A DNA stretch of 64,000 bases from Pseudomonas sp. BSw22131 (GCF_026810445.1 NZ_CP113949.1:744001-808000); one strand, 5' to 3'; positions 20,189-30,647 are shown, numbered from the stretch's first letter. Program-made: numbers and translations. Notes: a model not told the origin generated them from the sequence alone.

Positions 20189-22492
20189 ATGCAAGCAGCC
20201 AAGCCGTTATTTGATTATCCGAAGTACTGGGCCGAATGTTTCGGGCCAGCGCCTTTCCTGCCGATGAGCCGGGAAGAAATGGATCAACTTGGCTGGGATT
20301 CCTGCGACATCATCATTGTCACAGGCGACGCCTACGTGGATCACCCCTCGTTCGGCATGGCGATCATTGGCCGGCTGCTGGAGTCGCAAGGCTTCCGCGT
20401 CGGGATCATCGCTCAGCCAAACTGGCAGTCGAAAGACGATTTCATGAAGCTCGGCGAGCCGAATCTGTTTTTCGGCGTCGCGGCCGGGAACATGGATTCG
20501 ATGATCAACCGCTACACCGCCGACAAAAAGATCCGTTCCGATGACGCCTACACGCCAGGCGGCATGGCCGGCAAGCGTCCGGACCGCGCGAGCCTGGTTT
20601 ACAGCCAGCGCTGCAAGGAAGCCTACAAGCACGTACCAATCGTATTGGGCGGCATCGAAGCCTCGTTGCGCCGTATCGCCCATTACGATTACTGGCAGGA
20701 CAAGGTCCGCAACTCAATCCTGATTGACGCCTGCGCCGATATTCTGCTGTACGGCAACGCCGAGCGCGCCATCGTCGAAGTTGCGCAGCGCCTGTCCTAC
20801 GGTCACAAGATCGAAGACATCACTGACGTGCGCGGCACCGCCTTCATCCGGCGCGACACGCCGCAGGGCTGGTACGAAGTGGACTCCACGCGTATTGACC
20901 GTCCGGGCAAGGTCGACAAGATCATCAACCCGTACGTCAACACTCAGGACACTGAAGCCTGCGCCATTGAGCAGGACAAAGGTCCGATCGAGGATCCGAA
21001 CGAAGCCAAGGTCGTGCAGCTTCTGGCCAGCCCGCGCATGACCCGCGACAAGACCGTCATCCGCTTGCCGTCCATGGAGAAAGTACGCAACGACTCCGTC
21101 CTCTATGCCCATGCCAACCGGGTTCTGCACCTGGAAACCAACCCGGGCAATGCCCGCGCGCTGGTGCAAAAGCATGGAGAGGTCGACGTCTGGTTCAACC
21201 CGCCGCCAATTCCCATGACCACCGAAGAAATGGACTACGTGTTTGGCATGCCTTACGCGCGTGTTCCGCACCCCGTGTATGGCAAGGAGAAGATCCCGGC
21301 CTACGACATGATCCGTTTCTCGGTGAATATCATGCGCGGCTGTTTTGGTGGCTGCACCTTCTGTTCAATCACCGAGCATGAAGGCCGGATCATCCAGAAC
21401 CGTTCTGAAGAGTCGATCATCCGCGAGATCGAAGAGATCCGCGACAAGGTGCCAGGCTTCACGGGCGTCATTTCCGACCTTGGCGGCCCGACCGCTAACA
21501 TGTACCGCATCGCCTGCAAGAGCCCGGAAATCGAATCCGCGTGCCGCAAGCCTTCGTGCGTGTTCCCGGGTATTTGCCCTAACCTGAATACCGATCACTC
21601 GTCGCTGATCCAGCTTTACCGCAGCGCCCGTGCATTGCCGGGTGTGAAGAAGATCCTAATTGCCTCCGGCCTGCGATACGACCTCGCCGTCGAGTCCCCG
21701 GAATACGTGAAAGAGCTGGTGACGCACCACGTCGGTGGTTACTTGAAGATCGCCCCGGAACACACCGAGGAAGGTCCGCTCAATCAGATGATGAAGCCGG
21801 GCATTGGCAGCTATGACAAGTTCAAGCGCATGTTCGAGAAGTACACCAAGGAAGCGGGCAAAGAGCAGTACCTGATTCCTTACTTCATTGCGGCGCACCC
21901 GGGCACTACCGACGAGGACATGATGAACCTCGCGCTGTGGCTCAAGGGCAACGGCTTCCGTGCCGATCAGGTTCAGGCGTTCTATCCGTCGCCAATGGCG
22001 ACTGCGACCGCCATGTACCACTCCGGCAAGAACCCGTTGCGCAAAGTGACGTACAAGAGCGACTCGGTCACCATCGTAAAGAGTGAAGATCAGCGTCGTC
22101 TGCACAAGGCGTTCCTGCGTTATCACGACCCCAAAGGCTGGCCGATGCTGCGTGAAGCGCTCCAGCGTATGGGCCGTGCCGACTTGATCGGTCCCGGCAA
22201 GAATCAACTGATCCCGTTGCATCAGCCCGAAACCGACAGCTACCAGAGCGCACGTCGCAAGAACTCGACGCCGTCCGGCAGCCATAAAGTGGGCAAAACG
22301 ACGCTGATTCAAACCCAGCACACCGGCCTGCCTCCACGTGCCAGCGATGGCAGCAAGCCTTGGGACAAGCGCGAAGAAGCCAAAGCGGCGGCCATGGCCC
22401 GCAACAAGCAAGCGGCCAAAGAGCGCATGGACGCGGCAAAAGGCGGCAAGCCAAACGGCAAGCCACCCCGCAAGCCGGTCTTCCCGCGTTAA
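20189..22492 (+). CDS. ygiQ: YgiQ family radical SAM protein
   Basis: This is a 767-aa radical S-adenosylmethionine protein. An N-terminal B12-binding-like/DUF region ([29 protein letters not shown]) precedes the CxxxCxxC iron-sulfur motif ([10 protein letters not shown], near residue 384), followed by the radical SAM barrel and a basic C-terminal tail ([21 protein letters not shown]). Its reaction is not established. I place the start at ATG 20189 ([14 protein letters not shown]), the usual N-terminus, not the upstream in-frame codon at 20135. It stands alone and ends at a strong terminator. Confidence 0.9.
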   Translation: MQAAKPLFDYPKYWAECFGPAPFLPMSREEMDQLGWDSCDIIIVTGDAYVDHPSFGMAIIGRLLESQGFRVGIIAQPNWQSKDDFMKLGEPNLFFGVAAGNMDSMINRYTADKKIRSDDAYTPGGMAGKRPDRASLVYSQRCKEAYKHVPIVLGGIEASLRRIAHYDYWQDKVRNSILIDACADILLYGNAERAIVEVAQRLSYGHKIEDITDVRGTAFIRRDTPQGWYEVDSTRIDRPGKVDKIINPYVNTQDTEACAIEQDKGPIEDPNEAKVVQLLASPRMTRDKTVIRLPSMEKVRNDSVLYAHANRVLHLETNPGNARALVQKHGEVDVWFNPPPIPMTTEEMDYVFGMPYARVPHPVYGKEKIPAYDMIRFSVNIMRGCFGGCTFCSITEHEGRIIQNRSEESIIREIEEIRDKVPGFTGVISDLGGPTANMYRIACKSPEIESACRKPSCVFPGICPNLNTDHSSLIQLYRSARALPGVKKILIASGLRYDLAVESPEYVKELVTHHVGGYLKIAPEHTEEGPLNQMMKPGIGSYDKFKRMFEKYTKEAGKEQYLIPYFIAAHPGTTDEDMMNLALWLKGNGFRADQVQAFYPSPMATATAMYHSGKNPLRKVTYKSDSVTIVKSEDQRRLHKAFLRYHDPKGWPMLREALQRMGRADLIGPGKNQLIPLHQPETDSYQSARRKNSTPSGSHKVGKTTLIQTQHTGLPPRASDGSKPWDKREEAKAAAMARNKQAAKERMDAAKGGKPNGKPPRKPVFPR

Positions 22493-22512
22493 CGCGTCAC
22501 GCAATATATGAG

Positions 22513-22543
22513 AACGCCAACTTTCGAGTTGGCGTTTTTTTTC
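22513..22543 (+). terminator. Intrinsic terminator after ygiQ
   Basis: AACGCCAACT (22513-22522), TTCG loop, AGTTGGCGTT (22527-22536), then a T-run. A perfect 10-bp stem. Confidence 0.92.
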
Positions 22544-22782
22544 ATAATGATGCTTTTCGGGAATGTCTTGTGGCGGCTTAAGTCTAGGCAACTCAACTTT
22601 GACTTTACCGTCACTTGTGCGAGGTTTTCTCTCTGAGCAGCCCCCGACGTCTTAGCCCGTGGTTGATAGCAAGACAGTACGGAAGAACTGGATTTATCCT
22701 ACATAATAGCTAAATATTTCCTATATCAGCATGATGTGCGACTGCCTATTCTTGCTCGATCCAAAAAGGATGGGGAAGGAAG

Positions 22783-23103
22783 ATGAGGTCTAGTCAGCTT
22801 CGTGGCGCTTCAGCGCTGGTGACAGCTCGTTTCGTAATGGCTACAAACGCGGCCACTCGTAAAACGTTTACTGAAATACTTAGAGGGTTGTCTCGTCAGG
22901 AACGGCTTAAGCTGGCAGTAGAGCTACACCGGTCTATTAAGAGTTCTGGCAAGTTGCCCCGTCGCTATACGAATTTCCAGATCCGCCAGCAAGCTGTTAA
23001 TCAAATAAAAGACTTAATTGCTTCTGCTTTGACCATTGCGGGAAGCGCGCTCTCCGGCAACCTGCACGCCTTGGCAATTGGTATCTACGGGGAGCATCAA
23101 TAA
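22783..23103 (+). CDS. Small hypothetical protein, first gene of an orphan pair
   Basis: I do not recognise this 106-aa product. The ATG at 22783 follows GGGGAAGGAAG. A second in-frame ATG at 22837 (MATNAATRKTFTEILRG) would give 88 aa. The middle is basic and probably helical (LSRQERLKLAVELHRSIKS). The C-terminal third (KDLIASALTIAGSALSGNLHALAIGIYG) is moderately hydrophobic. Its TAA overlaps the ATG of the next gene by one base (TAATG), so the two are probably co-translated. The stretch is AT-richer and uses less typical codons than its neighbours, suggesting acquisition. Confidence 0.6.
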   Translation: MRSSQLRGASALVTARFVMATNAATRKTFTEILRGLSRQERLKLAVELHRSIKSSGKLPRRYTNFQIRQQAVNQIKDLIASALTIAGSALSGNLHALAIGIYGEHQ

Positions 23104-23626
23104 TGCTAGGTTTTGCGGGTTACCTCGAATTTCGAGAAAAATACTTTTCGATTTTTATGACCGCGATTTATCTGGGCATATCCTCTTGCGCGCTCACGCT
23201 TTTGTCTTTGATGTTTTCATACTTCCGGGGCACGGATGTGTCACTGATGTTCCAATGGGGTATGGGCATATCTATTGCGGGTGCAGTCTTTCAAGCGTTC
23301 TTCAGTGTGATGCTATCGAGGGGCCGTCCCGCATGGGTGTGGGGGTTGGTCGGTATGTTTACGCTGTGTCTTCTCGTTTCCCTGTCGACAGTCGGAGGGT
23401 CGCCACCTCCGTTCATCTACGTTTTGGCTATTTTTCCCCCCTTGCCGGGCTGTACTGCGTCAACAGTAAAAGATACCGCGAAATGTTGAAGTTCCTAGCC
23501 GTGCTGCGACAAGGGCGGGATTTGGAGAAACGTGCTCAGGCGGCGACCAATGGCATACCCAAGCGTACCCCTAAGGCTCGGATAAGCGCGGGGGAGCAGT
23601 GCAGCAAAGCCTCTCGGCGCAAATAA
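23103..23626 (+). pseudogene. Hypothetical membrane protein with apparent frameshift at a C6 tract
   Basis: Read from ATG 23103, the frame gives 128 aa with about four membrane segments (IFMTAIYLGISSCALTLLSL; WGMGISIAGAVFQAFFSVML; WGLVGMFTLCLLVSL; FIYVLAIF), then leaves the membrane pattern and stops at 23489. One extra C in the run at 23436-23441 would switch to the frame reading PPLAGLYCVNSKRYREMLKF, complete the last membrane segment and add a basic tail ending at 23626 (about 174 aa). This could be a true frameshift, a phase-variable tract or a sequencing error. Family unknown. It is coupled to the upstream small gene. Confidence 0.5.
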
Positions 23627-23744
23627 CCCCGCACGCTCCAAATCCGTGCGACCCTTGCACCGCCAGTCACCGCTGGCCCGATTTTGGTGCTGTGCTTGGC
23701 TGCGCGAGCAGCATCAACACCGCAGCCGCAGGTTTTTGTCCGGA

Positions 23745-23760
23745 TGGCATAACTCTTGCG
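23745..23760 (+). promoter_or_regulatory. Sigma54-like promoter before the DUF2126/ATP-grasp unit
   Basis: TGGCATAACTCTTGCG keeps TGGCA at -24 and TTGC at -12, with GG (23746-47) and GC (23758-59) exactly 10 bases apart. Initiation near 23771 would leave a ~27-base leader before the GTG at 23798. Two consensus bases (CG after TGGCA) are replaced by TA, so it is weaker than the site before braC. Confidence 0.5.
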
Positions 23761-23797
23761 CGGCTCCGTTACCGTCCAGGCTCGCAGGAGGCACGCC

Positions 23798-26700
23798 GTG
23801 TCGATTCATATTGCCTTGCACCACGTCACGCATTACCGCTACGAACGAGCGGTAGAGTTGGGTCCGCAAATCGTACGCTTGCGTCCGGCGGCGCATAGCC
23901 GCACACGCGTTTTGTCCTACTCGCTCAAAGTCTTGCCTGAGAACCACTTTATTAACTGGCAACAGGATCCGCAGGGTAACTACCTGGCGCGATTGGTGTT
24001 CCCGGAAAAAACTGCAGAATTCCGGGTCGAGGTTGATCTGGTCGCCGAAATGGCCGTCTTCAACCCGTTCGACTTTTTCCTTGAGCCTTACGCAGACAAA
24101 ATCCCGTTCACGTACGCCAGTGAGGAACAGCGTGAGCTGGCGCCTTACCTGGAAAAGCTGCCGCTGACGCCAGCATTTCAGGCGTATTTGAACAGCATTG
24201 ATCGCACCCCGATTCCTGCCATCGACTTTCTGGTAGGCCTCAATCAGCGCCTTGCCCACGACATCGGATACCTGATTCGCATGGAGCCGGGCATTCAGAC
24301 CCCGGAATTCACACTGGAAAACGCCTCTGGCTCTTGCCGCGATTCGGCATGGCTGCTGGTGCAACTGCTGCGACATCTCGGGATGGCCGCGCGCTTCGTG
24401 TCCGGTTATCTCGTTCAGTTGAAAGCCGATGTTCAGGCACTCGACGGCCCATCGGGCACTGACGTCGACTTCACCGACTTGCACGCCTGGTGCGAGGTTT
24501 ATCTGCCGGGTGCCGGCTGGGTCGGGCTTGATGCGACTTCAGGCCTGTTCGCGGGAGAAGGTCACATTCCGCTGGCGTGCAGCCCTGATCCCTCATCTGC
24601 CGCGCCGATCAGCGGGCTGGTCGAGCCGTGTGAAACACAATTCAGTCATGAAATGTCGGTGGAACGCATTTGGGAGGCGCCTCGCGTCACCAAACCGTAC
24701 ACCGAAGAGCAATGGCTTGAGATTCAGGCACTGGGCCGGCAGATCGACAGTGATCTGGTGCGCGACGACGTGCGATTGACCATGGGCGGCGAGCCGACTT
24801 TTGTGTCCATTGACGATCGGGACGGTGACGAGTGGAACACCGCAGCGTTGGGCCCCAAGAAGCGCGTGCTGTCTGCGGAGCTGTTTCAGCGGATGCGCAT
24901 GCATTACGCGCCGCAAGGGCTGGTGCATTTCGGGCAGGGCAAGTGGTACCCCGGTGAGCAATTGCCGCGCTGGTCGCTGAACTGTTTCTGGCGTCGCGAC
25001 GGTCAGCCGGTCTGGCGCAATACTGCGCTGATCGCCGACGAGCAAAAGGATTACGGAACTGACGACGAGATGGCGGGACGTTTTCTGCGCAGCGTTGCGG
25101 AGCGGTTCAAGCTGCCATCGCGCTTCGTATTCCCGGCGTTTGAAGACAATTTCTATTACCTGTGGCGTGAAGGTGCGCTGCCGCAAAACGTCAGCGCACA
25201 GGACTCTCGCCTGGGCGACGAGCTTGAGCGGGCGCGTCTGACCAAAGTGTTTTCACAGGGGCTGGATAAAGTCATCGGCCACGTGCTGCCGCTGGCGCGC
25301 GACGCCGCCGATGAGCGCTGGCAGAGCGGCCGCTGGTTTCTGCGCGACGAGCATTGTCGACTGGTGCCGGGTGACTCCGCGCTGGGCTATCGCTTGCCGC
25401 TGGCGTCCCAGCCTTGGGTCAAGGCTGCCGAATATCCTTACATCCATCCGACAGACCACAACCAGGATTTCCCGGACCTGCCCAATCGCGATGCGCTTCA
25501 GGCAGGCGTTGATACGCTGACTGAAAAACCTGATGCCAATGCTGAACGCGCGCCGAAAATCGATGAGTCCGCCGATTGGCTGACGCGCACAGCGCTGAGC
25601 GCCGAAGCGCGCGGCGGGCGCTTGTACCTGTTCATGCCGCCACTGGAAGGGCTTGAGGCGTATCTGGAGCTGGTGGCTGCCATCGAGTCGACCGCTGAAG
25701 AGCTGCAGTGCCCAGTGCTGCTTGAGGGTTACGAGCCGCCCAGCGACCCGCGCATGTCCAACTTCCGCATCACGCCCGATCCCGGCGTGATCGAGGTCAA
25801 CGTGCAGCCGTCCGCCACGTGGGACGAGCTGGTCGAACGCACGGAGTTTCTATACGAAGAGGCGCGCCTTACGCGTCTGACCACTGAAAAGTTCATGATC
25901 GACGGCCGCCACACCGGCACCGGCGGCGGTAACCACTTCGTGCTGGGTGGCGCGACGCCGGGTGATTCGCCGTTCCTGCGCAGGCCCGATCTGCTGCGTA
26001 GCCTGCTCAGCTACTGGCACAACCATCCGTCCCTGTCGTACCTGTTCTCCGGGCTGTTCGTCGGCCCCACTTCGCAGGCGCCACGCGTCGATGAAGCGCG
26101 CAACGACTCGTTGTACGAACTGGAAATCGCCTTCTCGCAAATGCCCAAACCGGGCGAAGCGTGCGAGCCATGGCTGGTGGACCGGTTGCTACGCAATCTG
26201 CTGATCGACGTGACGGGTAATACCCACCGCGCCGAGTTCTGCATCGACAAGCTCTACTCGCCAGACGGGGCTACCGGTCGCCTGGGCTTGCTGGAACTGC
26301 GCGCGTTCGAAATGCCGCCCCACGCCCGCATGAGCCTGTCGCAACAGTTGCTGCTGCGTGCGCTGGTCGCCAGGTTCTGGCGTGAGCCGTATGCGCCGCC
26401 GAAGCTTGCCCGCTGGGGCACGGAACTGCACGACCGCTTCATGCTGCCGCACTTCATCGAGCAGGATTTCGCCGACGTGATTGTCGACCTGAACGCCGCC
26501 GGTTATCCCGTGCGCGCTGAGTGGTTTGCGGCGCATCTTGAGTTCCGTTTCCCCAAAGTGGGCGATTACGCGGTCAACGGCATCGAGCTGGAATTGCGTC
26601 AGGCGCTTGAGCCTTGGCACGTGTTGGGTGAAGAGGGCGCTGCGGGCGGTGCCGTGCGTTATGTCGACTCGTCTCTGGAGCGCTTGCAGCTGAAGGTCAA

Positions 26701-27088
26701 CGGCCTGCCGCCGCAGCGTTATCAACTGACGGTCAATGGCATTCCTGTGCCGTTGCAGCCGACTGGTCGTGTGGGAGAGTTCGTTGCCGGTGTGCGATAC
26801 CGCGCCTGGCAGCCGGCAAATTGTCTGCAACCGACCATTCCGGTACACGCGCCGCTGGTATTAGACATCGTCGATACCTGGATGCAGCGCTCGCTCGGTG
26901 GCTGCGAGTATCATGTCGCGCACCCTGGTGGGCGCAACTATGAAACGTTGCCGGTGAACGCCAACGAGGCCGAAAGCCGTCGTCTGTCACGGTTCTTCCG
27001 GGTCGGTCACACTCCTGGCAAAGTGGTCGTTGAACCGCTGTCCACCAACGATGAGTTCCCCATGACGCTGGACATGCGTCTGCATTGA
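23798..27088 (+). CDS. Transglutaminase-like and DUF2126 protein
   Basis: This 1096-aa protein has an N-terminal beta region (IALHHVTHYRYERAVELGPQ), then a papain-fold transglutaminase core with Cys in GSCRDSAW (near 180), His in LHAWCE (near 228) and Asp in GLDATSG (near 245). A long DUF2126 region follows (LTMGGEPTFVSIDDRDGDEW, FRITPDPGVIEVNVQPS, GRHTGTGGGNHFVLGG). Comparative work groups DUF2126 with amidoligase-type enzymes in operons that also encode circularly permuted ATP-grasp and alpha-E proteins. The substrate is unknown. GTG 23798 is chosen because AGGAGG lies 6 bases upstream. Confidence 0.88.
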   Translation: MSIHIALHHVTHYRYERAVELGPQIVRLRPAAHSRTRVLSYSLKVLPENHFINWQQDPQGNYLARLVFPEKTAEFRVEVDLVAEMAVFNPFDFFLEPYADKIPFTYASEEQRELAPYLEKLPLTPAFQAYLNSIDRTPIPAIDFLVGLNQRLAHDIGYLIRMEPGIQTPEFTLENASGSCRDSAWLLVQLLRHLGMAARFVSGYLVQLKADVQALDGPSGTDVDFTDLHAWCEVYLPGAGWVGLDATSGLFAGEGHIPLACSPDPSSAAPISGLVEPCETQFSHEMSVERIWEAPRVTKPYTEEQWLEIQALGRQIDSDLVRDDVRLTMGGEPTFVSIDDRDGDEWNTAALGPKKRVLSAELFQRMRMHYAPQGLVHFGQGKWYPGEQLPRWSLNCFWRRDGQPVWRNTALIADEQKDYGTDDEMAGRFLRSVAERFKLPSRFVFPAFEDNFYYLWREGALPQNVSAQDSRLGDELERARLTKVFSQGLDKVIGHVLPLARDAADERWQSGRWFLRDEHCRLVPGDSALGYRLPLASQPWVKAAEYPYIHPTDHNQDFPDLPNRDALQAGVDTLTEKPDANAERAPKIDESADWLTRTALSAEARGGRLYLFMPPLEGLEAYLELVAAIESTAEELQCPVLLEGYEPPSDPRMSNFRITPDPGVIEVNVQPSATWDELVERTEFLYEEARLTRLTTEKFMIDGRHTGTGGGNHFVLGGATPGDSPFLRRPDLLRSLLSYWHNHPSLSYLFSGLFVGPTSQAPRVDEARNDSLYELEIAFSQMPKPGEACEPWLVDRLLRNLLIDVTGNTHRAEFCIDKLYSPDGATGRLGLLELRAFEMPPHARMSLSQQLLLRALVARFWREPYAPPKLARWGTELHDRFMLPHFIEQDFADVIVDLNAAGYPVRAEWFAAHLEFRFPKVGDYAVNGIELELRQALEPWHVLGEEGAAGGAVRYVDSSLERLQLKVNGLPPQRYQLTVNGIPVPLQPTGRVGEFVAGVRYRAWQPANCLQPTIPVHAPLVLDIVDTWMQRSLGGCEYHVAHPGGRNYETLPVNANEAESRRLSRFFRVGHTPGKVVVEPLSTNDEFPMTLDMRLH

Positions 27089-27221
27089 AACCGGTTCAGG
27101 CAGCCGTCTGGGGTCAATCCTGAGACGGCTTGACCCATTGGACGCGCATGGAAGCGATCAATCCTTATGTCATCTGCCTGCGCTAACCTGAAGTTTTTAT
27201 TAGTCGTCTGCCGAGCCCTCC

Positions 27222-29717
27222 ATGCCCGACCTGCTTGACCGCTACCCTCTATCAGCGGGTACTTACCACGAGATGCTGGACACCAGCGGCGCTATTCGTC
27301 CGCATTGGGTGCGTCTCTACGAGCACTTGCAGCGCAGCACCCCCGCGCAACTCATTCAGCGTCAAGCGCTGTTAACCCGGCAAATTCAGGAAAACGGCGT
27401 CACTTACAACGTATACGCTGACCCCAAAGGCGCGGATCGTCCGTGGGAACTGGACCTGCTTCCGCATTTGATTCCCGCGCAGGAGTGGCAGCAACTGGCG
27501 GCGGGCATTGCGCAGCGCGCACGTCTGCTCAATGCGGTGCTGGCTGATCTCTATGGTCCGCAGAGGCTTATAGCAGAGGGCTTGCTGCCCGCCGAGCTGG
27601 TGTTTGGTCATAACAACTTTCTGTGGCCGTGTCAGGGGATGAGGCCACCGGAAGGTATCTTCCTGCACATGTATGCCGTGGATCTTGCGCGCACGCCGGA
27701 CGGTCGCTGGTGGGTGACGGCTGATCGCACGCAAGCGCCTTCGGGGGCGGGTTACGCGCTGGAGAACCGCCTGATCGTATCGCGGGCGTTTCCCGAGCTT
27801 TACCGCGATCTCCAAGTGCAGCATTTGTCGGGCTTCTTCCGTTCGCTTCAAGAAACGCTGATTCGTCAGGCGCCCAGCAGCAAAGAGGCGCCGCTGGTGG
27901 TATTGCTCACGCCGGGTCGGTTCAACGAAAGCTATTTCGAGCACCTGTATCTGGCCGGGCAGTTGGGTTATCCACTGGTCGAAGGCAGCGATCTTACCGT
28001 TCGCGATGCCACGGTTTACCTGAAAACATTGAGTGGCTTAAGGCGTGTCCACGCAATCATGCGCCGGCTCGACGACGACTTCTGCGACCCGCTGGAGCTG
28101 CGAACCGACTCTGCGCTTGGCGTGCCTGGTTTGCTGGAAGCGGTGCGTCAGGGCCGCGTGCTGGTGGCCAATGCCTTGGGCAGCGGTGTGCTTGAATCGC
28201 CCGGATTGCTGGGGTTCCTGCCTAAGATCAATGAGTTCCTCTTCGGCGAAGAACTCATTCTGCCGTCGGTGGCGACGTGGTGGTGTGGTGAGCCTACGGT
28301 GTTGGCTCAGGCGCTGGAGAAAATGCCTGAATTGCTGATCAAGCCTGCGTTCCCGTCGCAAAGCTTTGCTCCGGTGTTCGGCCGCGATCTCAGCGAAGCA
28401 CAGCGCCAGGCGCTGGCGACCCGCATGCAGGCTAGGCCATACGCTTATGTCGCTCAGGAGTTGGCTCAGCTGTCTCAGGCACCGATCTGGCAATCCGACG
28501 ACGGGCAATTGCAGCCTCGCGCCATTGGCATGCGGGTCTACGCGGTAACAGGCGCCGAAGGTTATCGCGTTCTGCCGGGCGGTCTGACTCGCGTCGCTGC
28601 GGAGGCTGACGCCGACGTTGTGTCAATGCAGCGCGGCGGTGCCAGCAAAGACACCTGGATTCTGGGCGAGCGGTCCCACGGCAGTGAAGCCTGGAAAGGT
28701 CAGCGAGCGCTGGGTGTGCACGACCTGATTCGTCGCGATCCTTACCTGCCGTCGCGTGTTGTGGAAAACCTGTTCTGGTTCGGCCGTTATTGCGAACGTT
28801 GTGACAATGCCGCACGGCTGCTGCGCATCATGCTGTCACGTTACGTGGATGGCGACGACGCGTTGGCCCTGCAAGCGGCTGTCGGACTCGGTGAACGGTT
28901 GCACCTCTTGCCTGAGGAGGAAGAGGGTGAAGAGCTGAGCGACCGTTTGCTGCAGGCATTGCTGGGTGATGACTGGCCGTCGAGCCTGCGCTCCAACTTG
29001 CAGCGTTTGCAGTGGGCAGCCTCGCAAGTACGCGGCAAGTTGTCCCGCGAAAACTGGCAGGCGTTGGTCGAGTTGCAGCGCGAAGCCATGAGCCTTGAGA
29101 CCGATGAACCTGACTTTGGCGAGTTGCTGGACTTTCTTAACCGTCTGGTCATGTCGCTGGCGGCATTGTCGGGCTTTGCTCTGGACGACATGACGCGCGA
29201 TGAAGGCTGGCGCTTCCTGATGATTGGCCGGCGCATCGAGCGTCTGCAGTTCCTCAGTACAAGTTTGGCGGCGTTCCTGCGCAACGATGCGGTGTCTGAT
29301 CAGGCTGGTCTGGACTGGTTGCTGGAGTTGGGTAACAGCAGCATCACTTATCGCTCGCGTTATCTGGCGCTCCCCCAGTTGATTCCGGTGCTGGACCTTT
29401 TGTTGCTCGATGATCAAAACCCGCACGCCGTATTGTTCCAGCTCAAACTGGTCTCACGCTCCCTGAATCGTTTGAACGAAGATTTTGGTGCGCCCCGGGA
29501 CGCCAGCCTGTCGACCCTGGTCAGGCGCCTTTCGGTATTCGATCTCGGTTGCCTCGAAAATCCGCTGTTTGGGGAGAGCGGCGTCAAGGCCGTACTCGAT
29601 GGCCTGGCGGACTTGCTGCAAAACATCGCGGACGCCAGTGGTTTGGTGTCTGACCGATTGGCGCTGCGCCATTTCGCCCACGTCGATGACGTCAGCCAAC
29701 GCACGGTGTCCGTCTGA
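27222..29717 (+). CDS. Circularly permuted ATP-grasp ligase fused to alpha-E domain
   Basis: This 831-aa fusion has an N-terminal circularly permuted ATP-grasp region (residues ~1-480; MLDTSGAIRPHW, LYGPQRL, LLTPGRFNESYFEH, LLGFLPKINEFLF, LIKPAFPSQSFAPVFG) and a C-terminal alpha-helical alpha-E domain from about residue 508 (LPSRVVENLFWFGRYCERCD to the end). In other bacteria the two halves are often separate genes. Such ATP-grasp enzymes are predicted to form peptide or amide bonds. It begins 133 bases after the DUF2126 gene, and its stop overlaps the next gene (TGATG), so the second transglutaminase is coupled. Confidence 0.88.
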   Translation: MPDLLDRYPLSAGTYHEMLDTSGAIRPHWVRLYEHLQRSTPAQLIQRQALLTRQIQENGVTYNVYADPKGADRPWELDLLPHLIPAQEWQQLAAGIAQRARLLNAVLADLYGPQRLIAEGLLPAELVFGHNNFLWPCQGMRPPEGIFLHMYAVDLARTPDGRWWVTADRTQAPSGAGYALENRLIVSRAFPELYRDLQVQHLSGFFRSLQETLIRQAPSSKEAPLVVLLTPGRFNESYFEHLYLAGQLGYPLVEGSDLTVRDATVYLKTLSGLRRVHAIMRRLDDDFCDPLELRTDSALGVPGLLEAVRQGRVLVANALGSGVLESPGLLGFLPKINEFLFGEELILPSVATWWCGEPTVLAQALEKMPELLIKPAFPSQSFAPVFGRDLSEAQRQALATRMQARPYAYVAQELAQLSQAPIWQSDDGQLQPRAIGMRVYAVTGAEGYRVLPGGLTRVAAEADADVVSMQRGGASKDTWILGERSHGSEAWKGQRALGVHDLIRRDPYLPSRVVENLFWFGRYCERCDNAARLLRIMLSRYVDGDDALALQAAVGLGERLHLLPEEEEGEELSDRLLQALLGDDWPSSLRSNLQRLQWAASQVRGKLSRENWQALVELQREAMSLETDEPDFGELLDFLNRLVMSLAALSGFALDDMTRDEGWRFLMIGRRIERLQFLSTSLAAFLRNDAVSDQAGLDWLLELGNSSITYRSRYLALPQLIPVLDLLLLDDQNPHAVLFQLKLVSRSLNRLNEDFGAPRDASLSTLVRRLSVFDLGCLENPLFGESGVKAVLDGLADLLQNIADASGLVSDRLALRHFAHVDDVSQRTVSV

Positions 29718-30610
29718 TGAGCGCTCAATACCAGATTCTTCACGACACGCATTACCGCTACGACAGTCCGGTTTCGCTGGCTCAGCAATTGGCGCATCTC
29801 TGGCCTCGCGAGAGCCCCTGGCAGGTCTGTACCGAGCGTCAGTTGCTGATCAGCCCGGCGCCCACCAGCCGTCGCGACGAACTCGATGTGTTCGGTAATC
29901 CATTAACGCGCTTAGCGTTCGAGCGGCCGCATGACGAGTTGCAAGTCAATGCGCGGCTCAGGGTCGAGGTGCTTGAGCGACCCCCGCTCGACTTCAATCA
30001 GTCGGCCTGCTGGAACAACACGCAGAGTGCCCTGAGCTACAGTGCTGTGCGGGTGTCGGACGACATTCTTGAAGCCTGTCGTTATCGCTTTGAATCGCCG
30101 TACGTGCACCTCAAGCAATCTTTCGTCGACTTCTCTGCCAGCTGTTTCCCGCAGGGACAGCCGCTGCTGCTTTGCGCGCATGCGTTGATGGAAAAGATCT
30201 TCAGCGAGTTCACCTTTGACGATGAGGCGACGCAGGTGGCGACGCCTTTGGTCGAGGTGCTGGAAAGCCGGCGCGGCGTGTGCCAGGACTTTGCGCATTT
30301 GATGATCGCCTGCCTGCGTTCGCGTGGTTTGGCTGCTCGCTATGTCAGCGGCTATTTGCTGACACAGCCACCGCCCGGTCAGCCACGGCTGATTGGCGCC
30401 GATGCATCCCATGCGTGGGTATCAGTGTTTTGTCCGGTTTTTGGGTGGGTCGAATTCGATCCGACCAACAACATCCAGCCTGCGCTTGAGCACATCAGCC
30501 TGGCATGGGGAAGGGATTTTTCAGACGTGTCACCGTTGCGCGGTGTGATACTCGGCGGTGGAAATCACGACCCGGAAGTGCGGGTCACGGTGATGCCGAT
30601 AGAAGGCTAA
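29717..30610 (+). CDS. Transglutaminase family protein
   Basis: This 297-aa protein has an N-terminal beta domain (YQILHDTHYRYDSPVSLAQQ), similar in layout to the start of the 1096-aa protein, and a transglutaminase core with Cys in GVCQDFAH (near 188), His in SHAWVSV (near 232) and Asp in FDPTNN (near 249). These proteins may act as peptidases or cross-linking/ligase enzymes; the direction of the reaction is unproven. The ATG lies in the preceding stop codon, so it is the third gene of the unit. No proteasome-like Anbu peptidase gene, which accompanies such sets in some genomes, is adjacent. Confidence 0.88.
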   Translation: MSAQYQILHDTHYRYDSPVSLAQQLAHLWPRESPWQVCTERQLLISPAPTSRRDELDVFGNPLTRLAFERPHDELQVNARLRVEVLERPPLDFNQSACWNNTQSALSYSAVRVSDDILEACRYRFESPYVHLKQSFVDFSASCFPQGQPLLLCAHALMEKIFSEFTFDDEATQVATPLVEVLESRRGVCQDFAHLMIACLRSRGLAARYVSGYLLTQPPPGQPRLIGADASHAWVSVFCPVFGWVEFDPTNNIQPALEHISLAWGRDFSDVSPLRGVILGGGNHDPEVRVTVMPIEG

Positions 30611-30647
30611 GCGAGGGGCTGGAGCGCGTGCGTGTGGAGCATGAGTC

